A stretch of DNA of 10,084 nucleotides, taken from positions 1 to 10,084 of the forward strand of contig JAHFLG010000033.1 of assembly GCA_023244975.1 (NCBI GenBank), read 5' to 3'. Below the pieces are notes generated by a model that saw nothing but the letters and a program-made list of their open reading frames with translations, had not been told where the DNA came from and ran no database searches. Below, piece by piece: positions 1 through 6,054 of this stretch (position 1 is its first letter; each line of letters begins with the position of its first letter). The translations under genes were made by a program, and so were the position numbers. This DNA comes from Candidatus Harrisonbacteria bacterium. GTDB taxonomy: Bacteria; Patescibacteriota; Minisyncoccia; UBA6257; 1-14-0-10-44-23.

Positions 1-50
1 AGCAGTCCGGTGAGTATGCCGCTCACAGACTTTTTGAGTATTGAACTCAT
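1..50 (-). CDS. 5' end of an unidentified gene under cobalamin riboswitch control (partial)
   Basis: Only the first 16 complete codons are in the window, read leftward from an ATG at 50-48: MSSILKKSVSGILTGL, then cut by the edge. The basic pair KK followed by a small/hydrophobic run could be the start of a signal peptide or membrane segment, but too little is visible to name a family. The ATG follows an AT-rich stretch with no Shine-Dalgarno sequence, directly after a terminator-like hairpin and a cobalamin riboswitch on the same strand. By its position it should be the gene the riboswitch controls, so it is probably involved in B12 transport or use, or is a B12-independent substitute enzyme. 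The start is inferred from this position; the function is unknown. Confidence 0.6.
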   Translation of the reverse strand, partial: MSSILKKSVSGILTGL

Positions 51-58
51 GTGAAATA

Positions 59-94
59 AATAATAAATAATAATGCCCACTCGAGCAGAGTGGG
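59..94 (-). terminator. Terminator-like hairpin of the riboswitch expression platform
   Basis: In the leftward transcript a perfect 7 bp stem (CCCACTC, positions 94-88, with GAGTGGG, 82-76) and a 5 nt loop is followed by a T-rich tract interrupted by A (75-59). It lies between the riboswitch aptamer and the start codon at 50, as expected of a transcription attenuator. An upstream CTCGAGTA (141-134) can pair with TGCTCGAG (87-80), eight pairs including one G-U, which overlaps the 3' arm and could act as an antiterminator. That alternative fold is an inference. The interrupted T-tract makes this weaker than a textbook terminator. Confidence 0.6.
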
Positions 95-95
95 A

Positions 96-235
96 CATCA
101 GATGGAGACTAGGCCATATGGTGCCGCAATCCTTACTCGAGGACTTGGAGCGCTAATCATTATGGCATTGGCACTCGGACTATAACCGTAGCGGTACTGT
201 GCCGGAATTTCACCGGACTTCCCCAATGCAATAAT
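96..235 (-). promoter_or_regulatory. Cobalamin riboswitch
   Basis: The minus strand carries the conserved cobalamin aptamer core: GGGGAAG (224-218), then CCGGTGAAATTCCGG (216-202), then CACAGTACCGCTACGGT (201-185). This matches the family pattern GGGAA..GGUG.AA.UCC....C.G..CCGC.AC.GU. It is followed by AGTCCGAGTGCCAATGCC (181-164), a recognisable variant of the B12 box. A further structured stretch leads to the terminator-like hairpin at 94-76. In this family adenosylcobalamin or a related corrinoid binds the RNA and usually represses the downstream gene. The outer boundaries are approximate because helix P1 was not resolved by eye. Confidence 0.9.
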
Positions 236-251
236 TATTTAGTTATCAAAG

Positions 252-288
252 TAGCATTAGTGTATGCCTTCTGGTGAAACACTGTCAA
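252..288 (-). promoter_or_regulatory. Promoter of the cobalamin riboswitch transcript
   Basis: On the minus strand a perfect -35 hexamer TTGACA (288-283), an 18 bp spacer and a -10 TACACT (264-259) predict transcription starting near 252, about 20 nt before the riboswitch core. The promoter lies inside the 3' end of the DUF6580 gene and its -10 overlaps that gene's stop codon. The riboswitch gene therefore need not depend on transcription from the upstream genes. Confidence 0.6.
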
Positions 289-796
289 GTCTCGCAAGGC
301 TGATCTGTGGAAAACGTACAATCGCAAACTGATACGCAGCGAAAAATACTATCGCCCACGCCAAATCACCGGCCAGTGAATACTTAAAGAATGGCAGACC
401 CATGGTATAGGCATCGATAAGGCCCATACCGGTGTGCGGATAGAGCTGAGTAAACATCCAAGTCGCGCCGTTGGTGAGTAAAAAGAAAATGATTGAGCCA
501 CTGAGCGCGCCGCCGAGAATATTCAATGGTTTAACTTTAGAACGGATCTGCCAGCCAATCATCACCGTGATGATAAATCCGGCGTATACAGCCGCCATGA
601 CCTCCCACTGGTAAAAACCGACAAAGATATCGCTGATGAACATAGCGACTATCGGCACGATCAAGCTCCAGCGTTTAGGCAGATACACTCCGGCAAACAA
701 AGCCAGAGCCGCCACCGGAGCCACATTCGGAATGTGCGGTACCAGCCGCGCTGCGATACTGACAATGGTAAAGATAATTCCAACAAACCAAATCAT
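257..796 (-). CDS. DUF6580-type membrane protein, ECF S-component-like, probable cobalamin or precursor uptake
   Basis: A 179-residue very hydrophobic protein with about five or six membrane segments (roughly residues 2-16, 26-39, 42-60, 65-82, 93-113 and 141-161). Recognisable family features are RLVPHIPNVAPVAA (17-30), SD within the third segment (55-56), and TNGATW (108-113). I recognise it as the DUF6580 family of putative transport proteins, which resemble the substrate-binding S components of ECF vitamin transporters. The start ATG lies 4 nt after the stop of the DUF4430 gene, so the two are probably translated from one mRNA; no Shine-Dalgarno sequence is visible. The cobalamin riboswitch immediately downstream supports a corrinoid substrate, by inference. 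No ECF ATPase or T component is in the window, so energising partners would have to be encoded elsewhere. Confidence 0.75.
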   Translation of the reverse strand: MIWFVGIIFTIVSIAARLVPHIPNVAPVAALALFAGVYLPKRWSLIVPIVAMFISDIFVGFYQWEVMAAVYAGFIITVMIGWQIRSKVKPLNILGGALSGSIIFFLLTNGATWMFTQLYPHTGMGLIDAYTMGLPFFKYSLAGDLAWAIVFFAAYQFAIVRFPQISLARLDSVSPEGIH

Positions 797-800
797 AGTA

Positions 801-1241
801 TTAATTTTTATAGTTTATAAATTTCCATTCAATGACATCGCCGGGCTTTACTATGTATTTGTCGGCTGCGTAGGAGATAGAAGCATTGTTAACCCAGAAC
901 TGCCAATACTTGCCCTCGTCGCCTCCGGTTTTGTTACCGATAGTTGTGACGAGCTTTCCCATCTCACCATAATCCTTAACTTCAAACTTCAGTTTAGCAA
1001 TTGTGGTCTGCTTTTGCAGCAAGGTCAAGAGATCTTCGCTGCCAACCACCGCTAAATCTGGATAGGTTTTAACCCGTCCGTCGCCATAGTCGATCATCAA
1101 GCTGGCGGTAGATCTCGTCAATACTGCATTACCGGCGACTGTCGACTGACTAACTGGCGCACTGATTGAGTGTCCCCAAAGAAATCCAAAGAACAGGGCA
1201 ATCAGAGCGACACCGATACACGTGTACAATGGTTTGCGCAT
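801..1241 (-). CDS. Membrane-anchored DUF4430 (transcobalamin C-terminal-like) protein
   Basis: A 146-residue protein from the ATG at 1241. Residues 1-25 form a short basic head (MRK) and one hydrophobic segment (about 6-22), so the protein is probably anchored with its C-terminal part outside. The mature part ends in a DUF4430 domain: YWQFWVNN (112-119), ADKYIVKPGDVIEWKF (126-141). This fold is shared with the C-terminal domain of animal transcobalamins and is often found beside ECF S components in bacteria. A surface corrinoid-capturing role handing substrate to the DUF6580 protein is inferred. A longer frame opens at 1286, but it would overlap the divergent tdh start and place 15 residues before the membrane anchor; the 1241 start follows a -10 box and is preferred. 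Confidence 0.75.
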   Translation of the reverse strand: MRKPLYTCIGVALIALFFGFLWGHSISAPVSQSTVAGNAVLTRSTASLMIDYGDGRVKTYPDLAVVGSEDLLTLLQKQTTIAKLKFEVKDYGEMGKLVTTIGNKTGGDEGKYWQFWVNNASISYAADKYIVKPGDVIEWKFINYKN

Positions 1242-1250
1242 GATGTAATC

Positions 1251-1260
1251 TAGTATACAT
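1251..1260. promoter_or_regulatory. Shared divergent -10 element between the DUF4430 gene and tdh
   Basis: The sequence TAGTATACAT is centred on the palindrome GTATAC (1253-1258) and offers a -10 box on both strands: TATACA (1254-1259) rightward, predicted start about 1266 for the tdh ATG at 1267; and TATACT (1257-1252) leftward, predicted start about 1245 for the ATG at 1241. I see no convincing -35 box for either direction. The only intergenic sequence is 25 bp, so both transcripts would be leaderless or nearly so. Confidence 0.5.
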
Positions 1261-1266
1261 AATTCC

Positions 1267-2238
1267 ATGAAAAATATCCTTGTCACCGGAGCTTTTGGTC
1301 AAATTGGTTCAGAGCTAGTTCCCGCGCTCCTAAAAAAGAAAGGTGTGAAAATTGTAGTCGCCCACGACAAGCGCCAACCGCCCGCCGGAATGCCGGGCAT
1401 CATTGAACTCGCCGACATTACCGACGGAGCGGCTATCGAGCGCATTATCAAAAAATACAAGATTGATACGGTCTTTCATTTAGTTTCGCTCCTTTCAGCC
1501 ACCGGCGAGCAGAATCCAAATCTTGCCTGGGATGTAAACATGAACGGCCTCAAAATAATTTTGGATCTCGCGGTCAAATATAAACTCCGCGTATTCTGGC
1601 CAAGCTCCATCGCCGCCTTTGGCCCGACCACCCCGCGCGACAAGACTCCGCAGGAAACGGTTCTCGAACCGACAACCATGTATGGCGTGACCAAGGTGGC
1701 CGGTGAGCTGCTCTGCCAGTACTACTTTAAAAAATATAATCTTGATGTCCGCAGCGTCCGATATCCAGGGCTCATCAGCTGGAAAACTCCGCCGGGCGGA
1801 GGAACCACGGATTATGCTGTCGCAATTTTTTATGAAGCGCTCAAAACTGGTTCATATGAATGCTTTGTAAAAAAAGATACTATCCTGCCAATGATGTATA
1901 TGGATGACGCCATTCGTGGCACTATTAAACTAATGGACGCGCCCGCCAGCAAAATCAAAATCCGCACGAGCTACAACATGGCGGCCATCAGCTTCCGCGC
2001 CGACGAGTTAGTAAAAGAAATTAACAATTCTCCCTTTTTTAAAGGGAGTACCGCGAAGCGGGGAGGGATTTCGGTCCTCAAAGTAACCTACAAACCGGAT
2101 CACCGCCAAAAAATTGCCGACTCCTGGCCGCGCTCGATTAACGACTCTCAAGCCCGCCGCGACTGGGGCTGGAAGCACGACTTCGACCTCGCAAAGATGA
2201 CCAAGGTAATGCTCAAAAATCTCCAGAAATCTTTGTAA
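1267..2238 (+). CDS. tdh: L-threonine 3-dehydrogenase, short-chain dehydrogenase (epimerase-like) type
   Basis: A 323-residue extended SDR enzyme, expected to oxidise L-threonine to 2-amino-3-oxobutyrate with NAD+ in the cytoplasm. Visible features: nucleotide-binding GAFGQIG (8-14); D50 in LADIT; active-site serines in WPSSIAAFG (111-119); the catalytic pair Y139 and K143 in MYGVTK; and the family signatures PGGGTTDYAV (176-185), ILPMMYMDDAI (206-216) and PDHRQKIADSWP (277-288). These match the SDR-type threonine dehydrogenases rather than zinc-dependent E. coli Tdh, and are more specific than a general sugar epimerase. The kbl gene further along encodes the next enzyme in the pathway. A palindromic repeat is inserted in frame at residues 254-268. 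No Shine-Dalgarno sequence precedes the ATG; a -10 box 7 nt upstream suggests a leaderless mRNA. Confidence 0.85.
   Translation: MKNILVTGAFGQIGSELVPALLKKKGVKIVVAHDKRQPPAGMPGIIELADITDGAAIERIIKKYKIDTVFHLVSLLSATGEQNPNLAWDVNMNGLKIILDLAVKYKLRVFWPSSIAAFGPTTPRDKTPQETVLEPTTMYGVTKVAGELLCQYYFKKYNLDVRSVRYPGLISWKTPPGGGTTDYAVAIFYEALKTGSYECFVKKDTILPMMYMDDAIRGTIKLMDAPASKIKIRTSYNMAAISFRADELVKEINNSPFFKGSTAKRGGISVLKVTYKPDHRQKIADSWPRSINDSQARRDWGWKHDFDLAKMTKVMLKNLQKSL
2026..2070 (+). repeat. In-frame palindromic repeat inside tdh
   Basis: A 45 bp element, exactly 15 codons, encodes NSPFFKGSTAKRGGI (residues 254-268). It contains two nested inverted repeats: CTCCC(T6A3)GGGAG (2030-2048) and CCGC-GAA-GCGG (2051-2061), followed by GGAGGGATT. 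In other SDR threonine dehydrogenases the segment between the EI-K helix and the TYKPD strand is a short linker, so this looks like an insertion into a surface loop. The composition is typical of small palindromic repeats scattered through Patescibacteria genomes; that resemblance is from memory. Confidence 0.65.
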
Positions 2239-2247
2239 TTAAGCCCT

Positions 2248-2598
2248 ATGACTGCTCCCTGGAGGATTGAATACTATAAGTCTCCGAGTGGACAAGAACC
2301 GATTGTAGACTTTATTAACGAGCTTGAGGTACTTACGCAGGTGAAAGTGGCGAGAACATTAGAATTGCTTTCCGAATTCAATATTACACTCGGAGCTCCA
2401 CACAGTAAAAAATTATCCGGCGTTCCTTTTTGGGAACTGCGCATACTGGGAAAAGACAACGTTCGAATTTTTTATATCGCTAAAACCGGCAAATACTTTC
2501 TGATCTTGCACGGATTTAAAAAGAAAAAACAAAAAACTGATGCGCGAGAAATTAAGCTGGCCTTAGGCAGGTTAAGCGAATATAATGCCCGAAAATAA
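2248..2598 (+). CDS. higB: HigB/Gp49-like type II toxin (RelE superfamily mRNA interferase)
   Basis: A 116-residue protein of the phage Gp49/HigB-like (DUF891) family. Characteristic features are the N-terminal WRIEYYKSPSG (5-15), the PIVDFINEL helix (18-26), KKLSGVPFWELRI (54-66), VRIFYI (72-77), and the basic ILHGFKKKKQKTDAREI (86-102) with the K/R cluster expected to contact RNA or the ribosome. Family members cleave translated mRNA and are neutralised by an XRE-type antitoxin, which follows 50 bp downstream; toxin-first order is the HigBA arrangement. It starts 10 bp after the tdh stop, without a Shine-Dalgarno sequence; a weak TGTAAT (2234-2239) could serve as its -10, otherwise it is read through from tdh. 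Confidence 0.85.
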   Translation: MTAPWRIEYYKSPSGQEPIVDFINELEVLTQVKVARTLELLSEFNITLGAPHSKKLSGVPFWELRILGKDNVRIFYIAKTGKYFLILHGFKKKKQKTDAREIKLALGRLSEYNARK

Positions 2599-2613
2599 TA
2601 TCCACAGCGACTA

Positions 2614-2641
2614 TTGCAATATCACAATATTGTGATATACT
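2614..2641 (+). promoter_or_regulatory. Antitoxin promoter with 20 bp palindromic operator
   Basis: A perfect 20 bp palindrome, ATATCACAATATTGTGATAT, occupies 2619-2638. It fills the spacer between a -35-like TTGCAA (2614-2619) and a -10 TATACT (2636-2641), which are 16 bp apart. The predicted start is 2648, next to the antitoxin ATG at 2649. Binding of the HTH antitoxin here would block polymerase, giving classic autorepression. The palindrome and spacing are seen directly; binding is inferred. The promoter would drive the antitoxin without the toxin. Confidence 0.75.
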
Positions 2642-2648
2642 GATTTCA

Positions 2649-2918
2649 ATGAACTTCCAAGCTCACAAAAAAGAACTGCTTAAAAATCCAGCCTTCGCCA
2701 AGGCCTACGAAGAGTCCGAACTTGAGTATCAAATTGCCCGGATGCTTATTAAGGCTAGGCTTAATCGCGGCTATACGCAAAAAGATCTCGCGATGCGACT
2801 GAACACGCAACAGTCGGTTATCTCCCGTGCGGAGCAGGCAAAAACCGTCCCATCTCTCTCGTTTTTAAAAAAGGCGGCCAAGGCACTAAATGTTGAGCTA
2901 TCGATAACCTTGCGATAA
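2649..2918 (+). CDS. higA: HigA-like XRE-family antitoxin
   Basis: An 89-residue protein with a C-terminal helix-turn-helix of the Xre/Cro type at about residues 30-82: ARLNRGYTQKDLAMRL (36-51) and the probable recognition helix QQSVISRAEQ (54-63), then PSLSFLKKAAKAL (68-80). The N-terminal 28 residues contain NPAFAKAYEESELEYQI, typical of HigA-type antitoxins that accompany Gp49-like toxins. It should bind and neutralise the preceding toxin and repress its own promoter through the palindrome just upstream. No Shine-Dalgarno sequence is present and the -10 box lies 7 nt before the ATG, so the mRNA made from this promoter would be leaderless. Confidence 0.88.
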   Translation: MNFQAHKKELLKNPAFAKAYEESELEYQIARMLIKARLNRGYTQKDLAMRLNTQQSVISRAEQAKTVPSLSFLKKAAKALNVELSITLR

Positions 2919-2921
2919 TAA
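2893..2921 (+). promoter_or_regulatory. Possible kbl promoter inside the antitoxin 3' end
   Basis: TTGAGC (2893-2898), a 17 bp spacer and TAATAA (2916-2921) predict transcription starting at 2928, exactly the kbl ATG. The -10 overlaps the antitoxin stop codon. The hexamers are imperfect, so read-through from the antitoxin promoter remains possible. Confidence 0.4.
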
Positions 2922-2927
2922 TTTTTT

Positions 2928-4115
2928 ATGTACCCGTTCCAAGACCAATTTCAAAAAGACCTGTCCGGACTGCGTGAGGCCGGAACCTATAAAGAGTTTG
3001 GCGTACTTTCAGGGTATCAGGGACCGGAAATAAAAGTAGCAGGAAAGATGCTACTCAATTTTTGCGCGAACAACTATTTAGGATTAGCAGGCAGCGAAAT
3101 GCTTCGAAAGGCTGCGCACGAGGCACTTGATACCTACGGCTACGGCACAGCGTCCGTGCCTTTTATCTGCGGAACTATGGAGGTTCACAAGGAGCTTGAA
3201 AAGGAGGTCTCAAAATTCCTCGGTACAGAGGACACTATTCTGTATACCTCCTGCTTTGACGCCAACACGGGTTTGTTTGAAACACTGCTCGCCGAAGGAG
3301 ACGCTATTATTTCCGATGAGCTCAACCACGCCAGCATCATTGACGGCGTCCGCCTCTGCAAAGCCGAGCGCTTTCGATTTAAAAACTCCGACATGACCGA
3401 CTTAGAGTCCCAGCTGCAAGCAGCCGGAAAACGTCGCCGCATCCTTATCGCCACCGACGGCGTCTTCAGCATGGACGGCATCACAGCGAAGCTTAAAGAG
3501 ATCTGCGATCTGGGTGAAAAATACGGCGCCTTAGTAATGGTAGACGAGAGCCACGCCAGTGGCGTACTAGGCGCGACCGGCAGGGGAAGCATCGAAGCCT
3601 GTGGCGTAATGGGCAGAGTAGATATCATCACCTCAACCTTTGGCAAGGCGCTCGGCGGCGCCTCGGGAGGCTTTACCAGTGGCCGAAAAGAAATAATTGA
3701 GTGGCTGCGCCAGCGCTCGCGCACCTCGCTCTTTTCAAACGCGCTTGCCCCGGTAATCGCCGGTACCGCGCTCTGGACTCTACGCAACTTCGATTCAACC
3801 TTGGCATCAGCGCGAGGAACCCTCGCCGAAAACACCACATACTTCCGCGAAAAAATGACCACGCTCGGATTTAAACTGGGAGGGGATGGGCAGCACCCGA
3901 TTAACCCAGTGATGCTGATGGACGAAAAACTTTCGGCTCAGTTTGCCGGAAAATTATTTGCCGAAGGAGTCTACGTGCGCAGCTTCAGCTATCCAGTTGT
4001 TCCGCAAGGTAAAGCCCGCATCCGCGTCCAGCTCTCCGCCGCCCACACCAAACCCCAGATGGACAAAACCGTCTCCGCATTTGAAAAAGTTGGCAAGGAA
4101 CTTGGAGTGGTATAG
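2928..4115 (+). CDS. kbl: Glycine C-acetyltransferase (2-amino-3-ketobutyrate CoA ligase)
   Basis: A 395-residue fold-type I PLP enzyme of the alpha-oxoamine synthase family, expected to convert 2-amino-3-oxobutyrate plus CoA to glycine and acetyl-CoA. It matches E. coli Kbl closely by eye along its whole length: NFCANNYLGLA (44-54), SVPFICGT (76-83), SCFDANTGLFETLL (108-121), LNHASIIDGVRLCKA (132-146), TDGVFSMDG (176-184), VMVDESHA (203-210, with D206 and H209 near the cofactor) and STFGKALGGASGG (236-248), with K240 as the Schiff-base lysine. FICGT and WLRQRSR favour Kbl over the related BioF or HemA. The tdh gene upstream supports the pathway, although a toxin-antitoxin pair separates them. 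There is no Shine-Dalgarno sequence; a predicted promoter would give a leaderless mRNA. Confidence 0.93.
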   Translation: MYPFQDQFQKDLSGLREAGTYKEFGVLSGYQGPEIKVAGKMLLNFCANNYLGLAGSEMLRKAAHEALDTYGYGTASVPFICGTMEVHKELEKEVSKFLGTEDTILYTSCFDANTGLFETLLAEGDAIISDELNHASIIDGVRLCKAERFRFKNSDMTDLESQLQAAGKRRRILIATDGVFSMDGITAKLKEICDLGEKYGALVMVDESHASGVLGATGRGSIEACGVMGRVDIITSTFGKALGGASGGFTSGRKEIIEWLRQRSRTSLFSNALAPVIAGTALWTLRNFDSTLASARGTLAENTTYFREKMTTLGFKLGGDGQHPINPVMLMDEKLSAQFAGKLFAEGVYVRSFSYPVVPQGKARIRVQLSAAHTKPQMDKTVSAFEKVGKELGVV

Positions 4116-4136
4116 GGTAGGGAGGTCGTCTATTAT

Positions 4137-4207
4137 ATTCGACTTCGGTTAGGCGCACGCATCGCCTGATCGAATGAAACACATCCCCACTGGGGAGAAG
4201 GGAGAAC
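4137..4207 (+). promoter_or_regulatory. Structured leader and ribosome binding site of the GC-rich aminopeptidase gene
   Basis: Two hairpins precede the ATG at 4208. The first has outer arms ATTCGA/TCGAAT (4137-4142, 4170-4175) and an inner stem AGGCG/CGCCT (4151-4155, 4163-4167). The second is TCCCC-ACT-GGGGA (4184-4196). A purine-rich AGGGAG (4199-4204) sits 3 nt before the ATG, and GGGGAG (4192-4197), within the second hairpin, is 10 nt before it, so folding could affect ribosome access. An AT-rich TATTATATT (4131-4139) could contain a -10 box, but I see no -35 at a suitable distance. No other gene is visible in 4116-4207. Confidence 0.4.
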
Positions 4208-6007
4208 ATGCGTAAACTGACCCCGGGGATGGATCCCCATTCGTGGTTCACGGCCGACCAGCCGCGCGCCACGCACCTGGACTGGAACATCCGGGTCGAC
4301 TTCGAGGCGCACGTGCTCAAGGCTACCGCTACCTGGACCTTCGACAAGTCCGGGAAGGTGGAGCTCGACACGAGCGACCTCGCGATCTTCAAGATCGTCG
4401 ATCCGACCACCGGCAGCGATGTCTCGTGGGAACTCGACACCCCGGATAAGATCCCGGGATCGAGACTCTCGTTCACCATGCCGGACTCGCGGCAGGTGGC
4501 GATCACCTACGCGACGAGCCACGGGGCCAGCGGCCTGCAGTGGTTCGACGCCAAACCGGGCATCAAGCCCGGCCTCATCACTCAGTTCGAGCCGATTCAC
4601 GCGCGCTCGGCGATTCCGTGTCCGGACTCGCCGGGGGTGAAGTTTACCTCGATGGTGCGCGTGACGGTTCCGAGCGAGGTGCGCGGCCTGTGCGCGGCCA
4701 ATCACTTCCTCGGCCGGGTCGACAACGGCGACGGAACGTCGACGGAGACATGGAAGCGGGATCGACCGTACTCGGCCTACCTGCTTGCCATCCTCGTCGG
4801 CGACTACCACTACCGCGAGTACGATGATCGCTGCGGCGTCTGGGCTCTGCCCGAGATGCTCGACCGAGCCCACGCGGAGTTCGTCTCGCTGCCCACGATC
4901 ATCGCGGCGGCGGAGAAGCTCTTCCGCCGACCGATGCCCAGCGGCCGGTTCACGCCGGCCGTGCTGCCGGCCTCCTTCCCCTACGGGGGAATGGAGAATC
5001 CGGTGCTCACCTTCCTTAGCCCGCTCGTCGTCGCGGGTGACAAGGCCAGGATCCAGGTCCTGGTCCACGAACTCGTCCACGACTGGCTCGGGAACTACGT
5101 CACGAACAAGACGTGGTCGGAGATGTGGCTCAACGAAGGGCCGACAGTCTGGGGCGAAGAGCGCCTTCTCGAAATCCTCGAAGGGGTCGACCGAGCGAAC
5201 ATGTATCGCACAAGCGAAATGGTCGCGCTCGAGAGATCGCTCGAGGCGAAGTGCGCCAAGGGCTGGTCCTGCAAGACGGCCCTCTGCTGCGACCTCGTCG
5301 GGATCCACCCCGATGACGTCTTCGATCAGGTCCCCTACGGCAAGGGATCTGCGTTCTTCTGGCTCCTCGAGGAGACGGTCGGACGCGAGTGCTTCGACAA
5401 CTTCATGGAGCTCTACCTCAACACCTTCGGCGGCAAGTCGCTGTCGACGGCAGAGTTCCTGGATTTCGCAGACGAACACCTTCCGGTCGGCACGACCGCG
5501 AGGGTCCGGGCGCACCGGTGGGTATACGGCGAGGGGGTGCCGGACAACGTCCCCAAGCCAGCTTCTTCGCTCGTGGATGCGGTGACGCCGTATGCCACGG
5601 CGAGCACCATCCCGCCACTGGAGATCGGCAAACAGTGGATCGGCGGGCAGTGGGGAATCTACTTCAACACGCTCAAGAAGAACAAGCCGCCGATCACGAC
5701 ACTGGAAGAGCTGGAGAAGAACTTCGGCTTCACGACGGCGGTCGACCCCAACCGTCGCGCAGGGTTCGCTCTTCTGGCCATTGAGACTGGCCATGTGGGG
5801 TTCGCCGCAACTACCGCTACCGAACTGCTGATCACGTATGGCAACCTCGGCTACGTGACCCGGTTCTACCGAGAACTGTGCAAAGCCGGCCCGGCAGGCA
5901 TCGCTCTGGCGAGAGAGATCTTCGCCAAGGCACGCAGCACCTACCATCCCATCACGGTCGGCTTCGCTCTTCGAGCGATGCGCGACGCGGGAGTCGAAAT
6001 CACTTAA
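4208..6007 (+). CDS. M1 family aminopeptidase, leukotriene A4 hydrolase-like
   Basis: A 599-residue zinc aminopeptidase, close in length to human LTA4 hydrolase (611). It should remove N-terminal residues from peptides in the cytoplasm; no signal peptide is visible. Domains: N-terminal beta domain (about 1-200), catalytic domain (about 205-450), helical C-terminal domain (about 460-599). Seen directly: GGMEN exopeptidase motif (260-264), HELVH zinc site (H287, E288, H291), third zinc ligand E310 in WLNEG, and proton-donor-type Y377 in PYGKGSAFF. By a rough alignment, the C-terminal Arg and Lys that hold the substrate carboxylate in human LTA4H (R563, K565) fall on N546 and G548, so the typical carboxylate pocket may be missing. 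The gene is strikingly GC-rich with G/C-ending codons and has a purine-rich ribosome site, unlike its neighbours, suggesting transfer. No frameshift or truncation is visible. Confidence 0.93.
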   Translation: MRKLTPGMDPHSWFTADQPRATHLDWNIRVDFEAHVLKATATWTFDKSGKVELDTSDLAIFKIVDPTTGSDVSWELDTPDKIPGSRLSFTMPDSRQVAITYATSHGASGLQWFDAKPGIKPGLITQFEPIHARSAIPCPDSPGVKFTSMVRVTVPSEVRGLCAANHFLGRVDNGDGTSTETWKRDRPYSAYLLAILVGDYHYREYDDRCGVWALPEMLDRAHAEFVSLPTIIAAAEKLFRRPMPSGRFTPAVLPASFPYGGMENPVLTFLSPLVVAGDKARIQVLVHELVHDWLGNYVTNKTWSEMWLNEGPTVWGEERLLEILEGVDRANMYRTSEMVALERSLEAKCAKGWSCKTALCCDLVGIHPDDVFDQVPYGKGSAFFWLLEETVGRECFDNFMELYLNTFGGKSLSTAEFLDFADEHLPVGTTARVRAHRWVYGEGVPDNVPKPASSLVDAVTPYATASTIPPLEIGKQWIGGQWGIYFNTLKKNKPPITTLEELEKNFGFTTAVDPNRRAGFALLAIETGHVGFAATTATELLITYGNLGYVTRFYRELCKAGPAGIALAREIFAKARSTYHPITVGFALRAMRDAGVEIT

Positions 6008-6011
6008 CCCC

Positions 6012-6033
6012 TCTGGCGCCCCACGGCGCCAGA
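6012..6033 (+). terminator. GC-rich hairpin after the aminopeptidase gene
   Basis: A perfect 9 bp stem, TCTGGCGCC with GGCGCCAGA, and a 4 nt loop (CCAC) begin 5 bp after the stop codon. There is no following T-tract, so it may be a GC-rich type terminator or an mRNA-stabilising processing hairpin. The hairpin at 9742-9780 shares the GGCGCC core. Confidence 0.45.
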
Positions 6034-6054
6034 TACAAGAGACAAGGAGGACGG

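Noticed and set aside
1242..1286. Longer N-terminus for the DUF4430 protein starting at 1286
   Set aside because: It would run through the -10 box and into tdh, and would put extra residues before a typical basic-plus-hydrophobic membrane anchor that begins at 1241.
2026..2070. Frameshift or pseudogene in tdh at the repeat
   Set aside because: The insert is a multiple of three, contains no stop, and the conserved C-terminal motifs resume in the same frame.
2928..4115. BioF (8-amino-7-oxononanoate synthase) or HemA instead of Kbl
   Set aside because: The motifs FICGT, SIIDGVRLCKA and WLRQRSR and the nearby threonine dehydrogenase all favour Kbl.
4115..4210. Transposon ends or target-site duplication flanking the GC-rich island
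   Set aside because: The left (TATTATATT) and right (TTATATTA) AT-rich stretches are not exact duplications, and no transposase or integrase is present.
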